A stretch of DNA of 32,046 nt from Vulcanimicrobiota bacterium (GTDB lineage Bacteria; Vulcanimicrobiota; Xenobia; Xenobiales; JADMJV01). The position numbers and the translations under genes were made by a program. The stretch is taken from contig JALHOV010000018.1 in assembly GCA_022842865.1 (NCBI GenBank), positions 1 through 32,046 on the forward strand. Direction: 5' to 3'. Positions 26,405 through 32,046 of the stretch are shown in pieces. The notes below the pieces were generated by a model. It made no database searches and was not told the origin of the DNA. It saw nothing but the letters and a program-made list of their open reading frames with translations. Each line of letters begins with the position of its first letter. Position 1 is the stretch's first letter.

Positions 26405-27456
26405 TCGGCGGCGGGTTTGTCTTCGGACAACAACTGAGTCAGGTGATGATCGAGACCCGGGCCGAGCTCTCCAAAGGGGACTCGTTCCACGTTGTCCTGG
26501 CCCTCCATGATTTTGGCCACTTCGGGGCGGTCACCAGAAACGATCCGATGGTTGGGTACGCCTAGAAAGGAATCTGGTAGAAGCATGGTGTCATTGGTGT
26601 TGTCGCCAGCGGTGATGACCGCTTGCACGCTGGGATATCGGCGCACCAGATAACTGACCAGGCTTTCTTTGGAAATGTTGTTGGGCTCGATAAGGTAGAT
26701 CTGGTGGCAGCTACGGTCGACAAACTGCTTGGCAGTCAGGCCGACGCCCTGCTTGGTGAGACGGTCTTCCAGTTTGCGGGCGAGCTTGCGGGCAAAGTCC
26801 CGGTGGGCCGGGGTCAGCGGTTTGTTGACGTCCTTGAAGTCAGCTCGGAACATGAGCGTGGTCTGGTCCTTGGTAAGCGCTACCACAGCCACTTCCCCTC
26901 TTTTCCCGCCGGGAATGGGCGCGACAAAAGCGTCCCGTTCGTGGTGCGGGGGCGGCAGGGGCACGGCGCAGCGTTCGAAGCCAAAATCGTTCAGCACACC
27001 GTGGGTGGCCCGCATGACCAGTTCGGTGTTGAAACCTCCTGAGCGGCGCGAGACTTCCTGGTCCCAATCGCGGTCGCTTTCGTGAACCTTCAGGCCGGTG
27101 AGCCATTCCTCGGTCGGTTGGTTTTTACTGTTGATGTAAACCTGTTGTCCGCCGTTGGTGCCGATGAACTGCATAGGGACGCCCTTGAAGAATGGCGCCA
27201 GTTGCTGAATCTGGCTCAGCCCGCGGGCGCTGCACAGACCATTGATGGTCTTTCCATCGTATTTATTGAGAGTTTCCTTGGTGCGTCCCAACTTGTCGAC
27301 GTCGGCCACCTGATTGTAGCTTTTCCAAGGAACAAAGGTGTCGTCAATGTCGGAAAATACGAGAACACTCGGATCGTTGGGCAAGCCTGTAGGGCCGGGT
27401 TTGCGGAAGTCGCAGCCGGGAGTCAGGAACGAGGAAAAGAAGCCCTTCAGGTCCAC
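26401..27456 (-). CDS. HAD-superfamily phosphatase (sucrose-phosphatase-like Cof/S6PP type)
   Basis: 'VLVFSDIDDTFVPW', 'FIGTNGGQQVYI', 'ITAGDNTNDTMLLPDSFLGVPN'; overlaps the downstream gene by ATGA. Confidence 0.8.
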   Translation of the reverse strand: MDLKGFFSSFLTPGCDFRKPGPTGLPNDPSVLVFSDIDDTFVPWKSYNQVADVDKLGRTKETLNKYDGKTINGLCSARGLSQIQQLAPFFKGVPMQFIGTNGGQQVYINSKNQPTEEWLTGLKVHESDRDWDQEVSRRSGGFNTELVMRATHGVLNDFGFERCAVPLPPPHHERDAFVAPIPGGKRGEVAVVALTKDQTTLMFRADFKDVNKPLTPAHRDFARKLARKLEDRLTKQGVGLTAKQFVDRSCHQIYLIEPNNISKESLVSYLVRRYPSVQAVITAGDNTNDTMLLPDSFLGVPNHRIVSGDRPEVAKIMEGQDNVERVPFGELGPGLDHHLTQLLSEDKPAAD

Positions 27457-27490
27457 GTGTGGTTATTTCTCAGCATCGGTGGGGAATCCT

Positions 27491-28351
27491 CTACTTCTTG
27501 CCTTGAGCCAGGCGTTGGGCCTCTTCGGCCGCCGAGCTGTAGCCCAGGCGAGCCAGGGCGGTGGCGGCCTGAGCGTAAAAATTGCGCCCTTTGTCCCATT
27601 CGGGGTGAAGTTGCAGCACCCACTTGAGGGTTGAGTAGCCGAGTTGGGCGGTGGGGTATTTGTCGGAAAGCACCAGTTGCAGTTCATCAGGCCGCAACCT
27701 GGTGGCCATTAGAATCTGATCCAGGCTACGCTGAGCCAGGCTTTCGTCCATCTCGCGCAGTTCGCGCTTGGCGGTAAGCACGCCGCTGGAGGCCAAATAG
27801 CGGATCCAGTTGTTGCCTCCCGGGTGCTCTATCGCTCGGGTCAGCCAGGTGATCGATTCCTCATAGCGTTTCAGTTCGCCGCACAGGTTGCCCATGCTGG
27901 AGTAGAACTCGAGCAGGGTGGGCGCGAAATCTTCGGAGCGAATCTCGCGTTGTTTGCCTTCGAAGGGATAGACCACCGGGAAGTTCTTGCTGTCGGAAAG
28001 GAAGACCATGTCGCCGGCTGCCTGAGACCACGCGTCGTAGGCTTCTTTGGAATGTTTGAGCACCCGTGCCACATAGCCTATTTCATAGAGAAAGTTGGCT
28101 CGATAGTAGCGGGCCGCTCGGCCCCCTTCGTCCTTGCCCTGGCAGAGGCGGTCCAGACTGGCTTGCACGCTCGTGTATTCGGCCTTCATTCCGGCAAAAT
28201 CGGACTCGGTCAGTTCCTGGGGCTGGGTATCGTCCTCAATGTCGCGCAGCCGATTGTAGGCTTTGACCGCCTCTTCCAGAGGGGTAGCGGGGACGCACCA
28301 GGCGGGACCGCAGAGAACGGCGGCCAGCGTGAGGCAGACGAGCATTCGCAT
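27491..28351 (-). CDS. Secreted TPR-like hypothetical protein
   Basis: Signal peptide 'MRMLVCLTLAAVLCGPAWC'; helical repeats ('ITWLTRAIEHPGGNNWIRYLA', 'LKWVLQLHPEWDKGRNFYAQAATALARLGYSSAAEEAQRLAQ'). Confidence 0.7.
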   Translation of the reverse strand: MRMLVCLTLAAVLCGPAWCVPATPLEEAVKAYNRLRDIEDDTQPQELTESDFAGMKAEYTSVQASLDRLCQGKDEGGRAARYYRANFLYEIGYVARVLKHSKEAYDAWSQAAGDMVFLSDSKNFPVVYPFEGKQREIRSEDFAPTLLEFYSSMGNLCGELKRYEESITWLTRAIEHPGGNNWIRYLASSGVLTAKRELREMDESLAQRSLDQILMATRLRPDELQLVLSDKYPTAQLGYSTLKWVLQLHPEWDKGRNFYAQAATALARLGYSSAAEEAQRLAQGKK

Positions 28352-28445
28352 TGTTTGCTCTTCCCAGCCCACCCGGTCCGGTCCTTTGACGCAGGATTAA
28401 CATGGGTTTCACCGCCGGCGGCTCGGGGAGGGCTACACTCGAGGA

Positions 28446-29465
28446 GTGAACGCGAGCGCCTTGCCCCCAACAAAGTGGACGGTCATGATGTACAACGCCT
28501 CTGACAACAACCTTTATGCCTACCAGGTCAACGACTTGAAGGAGGCGCAGGCGGCGCAAGTGGGGGATTCTGTGCAGTTGCTGGCCACCGTCGACCACCA
28601 CCCGGTGGGAGGAACAGGACAGCGTCTGGATCTCAAGAGCGGCGAAGTCAAGGCTCAGTGGCCCGACCTGAACATGTCGGATCCCCAGAATCTGGCCGAT
28701 TTCGTCGAGTGGGGCATCAAGAATTACCCGGCCGAAAACTACTGGCTGGTGATCTCCGACCACGGCGATGCCTGGAAGGGGGCCCTCGAGGACGAACACA
28801 GTCAGGGCTGGATGAGTCTGCCGCAAATCCAGGGTGCGTTGGCCCAGGCGCGCGAGAAGACGGGGCGCAAACTCGACGTCCTTAGCTTTGATTGTTGCTA
28901 CATGGGAAGTCTGGAGGCGGCTCACGAGCTACGCAACGAGGCCGGCTACATGGTGGGCTCCCAGGAAGAAGTCGGCTACTATGGCCACGATTATACCAGT
29001 CTGCTGCCCGCTATCGAGGGCAAGAATCCCCGCCAATTGGTCGATTTTCTGGTCGAATCCGGGTCCAAATACCCCGAGGAGTTCCGGACTATTTCCGCTT
29101 ACGACCTGTCCAAGGTGGAAGGGGTGACCCGGGCGGTGGGGCAACTTGGAGCCAGTCTTTCCCAAACCCCGCCAGCCGAGCTGCGGGCCGCCGTGGATCG
29201 CACCGCAATTTTCGGAGAGTATCATGACGTCGCAGACCTGGCCGAGAATCTGGCTCAGGTCTGCCCAGCTGCGCAACCGGCTGCTCAGGCGGTCAAAGAA
29301 GCCTTGTCGCAGGCGGTTGTGGCCGAAGCTCATCGCCCGGATTGCGCTCGGGCGCATGGCTTACAAATCGAGACCAAAGTGGACAGCGAAAAGGCTGGCT
29401 ACGCGGAAACGGCCTTCGCCAGGGACTTCGGCTGGGATCGAGCTATCGCTCACCTGCGTTCTTGA
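28446..29465 (+). CDS. Clostripain-like (C11) cysteine peptidase, no evident signal peptide (GTG start)
   Basis: 'KWTVMMYNASDNNLYAY', 'NYWLVISDHGDAWKG' (His), 'DVLSFDCCYMGSLEAAHEL' (Cys). Confidence 0.9.
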   Translation: MNASALPPTKWTVMMYNASDNNLYAYQVNDLKEAQAAQVGDSVQLLATVDHHPVGGTGQRLDLKSGEVKAQWPDLNMSDPQNLADFVEWGIKNYPAENYWLVISDHGDAWKGALEDEHSQGWMSLPQIQGALAQAREKTGRKLDVLSFDCCYMGSLEAAHELRNEAGYMVGSQEEVGYYGHDYTSLLPAIEGKNPRQLVDFLVESGSKYPEEFRTISAYDLSKVEGVTRAVGQLGASLSQTPPAELRAAVDRTAIFGEYHDVADLAENLAQVCPAAQPAAQAVKEALSQAVVAEAHRPDCARAHGLQIETKVDSEKAGYAETAFARDFGWDRAIAHLRS

Positions 29466-30358
29466 TGTTTCAGGCGCCGACGGCGCGGCCGAAAGCGTCG
29501 TACCAGGAGCATCGCGATCGGTCCAAGCAGCGCGAATCCGACTGCGCGGTAAGCCAGATAGTTAAAGGCAGGGTCGCGCTGGGCCGGGTCGGGAAACCAT
29601 TGGCGGGTCAGTTGATCTCCAAGGAGCAGTAACAACAGGCTCAGGGCCGGCGGAAAAGCCAGCAGCGCGGCCAACTGACGTCGGTAACTGGCGAGGTTGC
29701 GTTCCTTGCGGGTCCTCAGGGCCATCGGAATGAGCAGAAACAGAGGCCAGAAGGTCAGCGTTGAGACCAGCTTCTGTAGCTTTTCCTGCGCTTTGACCGG
29801 TTGGGGGCGAGCCTTGGGAGTAGGGGAGGGGGCTGGCCGTGGAGAGGGCTTATGGCCAGGCACGAAGCGCAGCAGTTGGTCACTGCGCTGGTAGGTTTTG
29901 AGCCATTCCTTGAATTCTGGCGGAGTCGGTCCCGGTCCCAAGTCTAACCAGGCCAGGGTGGCCGGGATGGTATGGGCCACCACCAGTGTTCCTTGCCAGT
30001 CAGGCGCCGTAAAGGGCAACCAGTAACTGCCCCCGTGAGGAACCTCACTGTAGATCAGTTGGTAATTCTTGCTCTCGGGCACCAGCTGGGCAAACCACTC
30101 GCGAGTGGACGGTGGGTCGGCCACGCCGGGCGGTAGCAAAAACAAATGCCAGACCCGCTTGTCGCGGACGGTGACATAGTGCCAGCGGTCGGGCGGGGTT
30201 TCGGCTTCTTTCTCCCAAACCGCCCCCGGCAATTGTCGTAAACTGCCCCACTCGAAGAAGAAACGCCCGTCGCGCAGCTGGTCCGGTCCCACCGGTCGCC
30301 AGCGAGGCTCACCCCAGACCGCCACGCTCCAAACCAGAACCAAGAGCCACTTGCGCAC
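29450..30358 (-). CDS. Hypothetical membrane/secreted protein
   Basis: Likely GTG start giving 'VRKWLLVLVWSVAVWGEP' signal peptide; Pro-rich linker; C-terminal TM segments 'FWPLFLLIPMAL', 'LALLAFPPALSLLLLLLG', 'AYRAVGFALLGPIAMLLV'. Confidence 0.65.
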   Translation of the reverse strand: MRKWLLVLVWSVAVWGEPRWRPVGPDQLRDGRFFFEWGSLRQLPGAVWEKEAETPPDRWHYVTVRDKRVWHLFLLPPGVADPPSTREWFAQLVPESKNYQLIYSEVPHGGSYWLPFTAPDWQGTLVVAHTIPATLAWLDLGPGPTPPEFKEWLKTYQRSDQLLRFVPGHKPSPRPAPSPTPKARPQPVKAQEKLQKLVSTLTFWPLFLLIPMALRTRKERNLASYRRQLAALLAFPPALSLLLLLLGDQLTRQWFPDPAQRDPAFNYLAYRAVGFALLGPIAMLLVRRFRPRRRRLKHQERR

Positions 30359-30501
30359 TCCCCAGCCTTCGGTCCCCCCCTCGCTTCGCCCCTGCGCTGG
30401 TCCCGCGCCCTTCCGACCCACCAGCGGCGATTGTCTCCGTTCCCGTCGTCAGGGTGACTCGAACCGGGCTTCTTTGTTCCATCTTACTCGCCATGGAGGT
30501 A

Positions 30502-30534
30502 TTATGTGATGTGAGTTCAAATCACACTACATAA
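30502..30534. promoter_or_regulatory. Extended imperfect palindrome upstream of the TPR-like gene
   Basis: TTATGTGATGTGA-gttcaaa-TCACACTACATAA: 13-nt arms, 11/13 matching, 20 nt before ATG 30554. Confidence 0.55.
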
Positions 30535-30553
30535 TTAACCGAGGAGTTAAGCG

Positions 30554-31594
30554 ATGTTTCTACGCAGGATGGGCCGAAAAATATTGTTGCTCCATAACTA
30601 TCGCGATGGGACGGGCAAAGTGAGGCAGCAGCGCCTGGGGGACTTTGCCGGTGCGCAGGATGCTGCATGTCAGTTGCGTGATGAAAAGTGGCTGCAGGAG
30701 CTCAAGGCACTTTATCCCGACTTCAGATTCGACCAGGAGCGGTTGCTGGAGCGCGCGCGCACCCTGCAGGACAAGCCCCCGCCGCAAAGAGTCCAGAAGG
30801 CGCGCAGCCGCAACCTCCACCACATCATTGAGCGCACTCTGCTCACACTTCAGCGCTTGCTCGAAAAGGCCCAGGACCCGGAACTCGAGCGACGAGTCGT
30901 TCAGCAACTGACCCGGACTTCCAGGGCAAAACGGGAGGTCGAACTTCGCGCGTGGGTGCGCGCCACTCAGCCCCCACGTAGAAGCTGCTGGCATCGCGAT
31001 GATCCCGCCGCTGCCGCACATCGTCAGGCGATGCAACAAGTGGTCGAGCATTTCGAGGGCGCCGGACAGTTCGAGGAGGCATGTGTCGCCCAGGCGGAAC
31101 TGGCCCGAGCCTTTCCCGACCAGCAAGCCTGGCTCGATCACGGCGTGCTCTTGCAAAGGTTGGGGCGCTGGGACGAGGCCATCCTGGAATACTCCAGGCT
31201 GCCTTATCGTGATAGCCTGCGACACTATCAAATCGCTTCGGCTGTCTGTGCGAAAGGGAATCCAGAGGAGAGCCTGGAGCACGTGTTCCGCGCCCTGACC
31301 TGGGACCGCGATGTGGCGGAGGGCCTGCTCAAAATCGAAAAGGGTCTGGAGCCTACGAAGGGCGCCGAGTATTGGCAGCGCCTTGGCCGCCTGTGGACCC
31401 CGGCCGGGCGCAAATTCTTGCTGGCGGTGTATAACCAATCCCTGGTCAAAATGGGTCTGGGTCGGGCGGCCCGACGGGGAATCAAGCCTCGCCGGCTCTT
31501 CCGTGGGCACGCCGTGACGGTCATTTTGGGGCAGGCCCGCGATGGAGTTGCCTACCGCAAGCTCCCGGTGACCCGCGAAATCATAGATTTCTGA
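30554..31594 (+). CDS. TPR-like hypothetical protein with transposase-like N-terminal motif
   Basis: 346 aa; 'MFLRRMGRKILLLHNYRDGTGKVRQQRLGDF' N-terminus; TPR-like 'AWLDHGVLLQRLGRWDEAILEYSRLPYRDSLRHYQIASAVCAKGNPEESLEHVFRAL'. SD GAGGAG before ATG. Confidence 0.75.
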   Translation: MFLRRMGRKILLLHNYRDGTGKVRQQRLGDFAGAQDAACQLRDEKWLQELKALYPDFRFDQERLLERARTLQDKPPPQRVQKARSRNLHHIIERTLLTLQRLLEKAQDPELERRVVQQLTRTSRAKREVELRAWVRATQPPRRSCWHRDDPAAAAHRQAMQQVVEHFEGAGQFEEACVAQAELARAFPDQQAWLDHGVLLQRLGRWDEAILEYSRLPYRDSLRHYQIASAVCAKGNPEESLEHVFRALTWDRDVAEGLLKIEKGLEPTKGAEYWQRLGRLWTPAGRKFLLAVYNQSLVKMGLGRAARRGIKPRRLFRGHAVTVILGQARDGVAYRKLPVTREIIDF

Positions 31595-32046
31595 GCCAGA
31601 AGGATAGCTGTTTCTCGGTTTCCGACTCGGCGCCCACGTCGGTCCAGGAGAAGGAGCAGCGCCGTTCGGGATGGTGGACATAGCCGCGGGCTCGCCAGAA
31701 GGGCTCCAGAGAGCGGTGACCGGCTCGGGGCTCCCGCTCTACGGCGCAAAAACAGCACCGCTGGAAACCGAGCTGGCGGGCGCGCTCTTCGCGCTCATCA
31801 AAGAAGAAATGGCCCCAGCGCTGGCCGCGATATTCTGGCAGAAGCACGGACTCGCCCAAGTAAAAATAGTCCTGGGGTCGCTCAAAGGGAGCGCGAAACT
31901 CGGGACCTTCATCGGCCAACGGCAAACAAGTACTGGCTCCCACCGCCGAACCGCCGTCACGTAACACCACCACCCGGCTGCCGGTGGAGCGCCAGTAGGT
32001 GCTCAGATACTCGCGTTCGTAATCGAAAGTGCCTTCATAGAGATAA
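31581..32046 (-). CDS. GNAT acetyltransferase-like protein, 5' end beyond the window
   Basis: 'FYLGESVLLPEYRGQRWGHFFFDEREERARQLGFQRCCFCAV...FWRARGYVHH'. The reading frame stays open to the window edge (...YLYEGTFDYEREYLSTYWRSTGSRVVVLRDG). Confidence 0.8.
   Translation of the reverse strand, partial: YLYEGTFDYEREYLSTYWRSTGSRVVVLRDGGSAVGASTCLPLADEGPEFRAPFERPQDYFYLGESVLLPEYRGQRWGHFFFDEREERARQLGFQRCCFCAVEREPRAGHRSLEPFWRARGYVHHPERRCSFSWTDVGAESETEKQLSFWLRNL

Noticed and set aside
30502-30534. Canonical CRP site
   Set aside because: TGTGA and TCACA are separated by 7 nt, not 6, so only a generic palindrome is claimed.
30560-31681. Antisense ORF of 373 aa
   Set aside because: Opposite the TPR-like gene; no family signature, while the plus-strand ORF has an SD and an upstream operator-like site.
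1-32046. tRNA, rRNA or intact mobile element
   Set aside because: I saw no convincing cloverleaf, rRNA segment, transposase core or terminal inverted repeats; a tRNAscan/Infernal run would be needed to be sure.

Overview
A 32 kb, GC-rich bacterial chromosomal window, densely coded, with no tRNA, rRNA, CRISPR array or IS element that I could support. The left half is mostly housekeeping: hisS, an NfeD/FloA1/FloA2/small-protein cluster, a rhomboid-like protein, infA, a PGDH-like serA, sucC and sucD. A YqzL-like micro-gene follows, then an OstA/LptA-like, hypothetical, murQ, SpoIID-like envelope operon. The right half is more accessory: GNAT, CvpA-like, GH30, two divergent Ser/Thr kinases (one REC-fused), a thioredoxin-like protein, a response regulator, penicillin acylase, a YkgJ-type Cys-cluster protein, a HAD phosphatase, TPR proteins, clostripain and a second GNAT. 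LptA-like and SpoIID/MurQ genes together suggest a diderm lineage; the phylum is not determined (an Eremiobacterota/Xenobia-like origin is only a guess). The strongest candidate for something undescribed is at 20769-21650. Here a thioredoxin-like secreted protein is interrupted by one in-frame TGA at 20937-20939, followed 17 nt later by a perfect 7-bp hairpin with an AGUUU loop. This arrangement matches the bacterial SECIS layout and suggests an unannotated selenoprotein (...APHCHNVSGIW-U-PGK...). Other points: an 82-bp tandem repeat at the left edge, a 34-aa YqzL-like gene missed by the ORF track, structured RNA candidates before serA and between sucC and sucD, palindromes in two regulatory regions, and tail-to-tail overlap at four of six convergent gene junctions.
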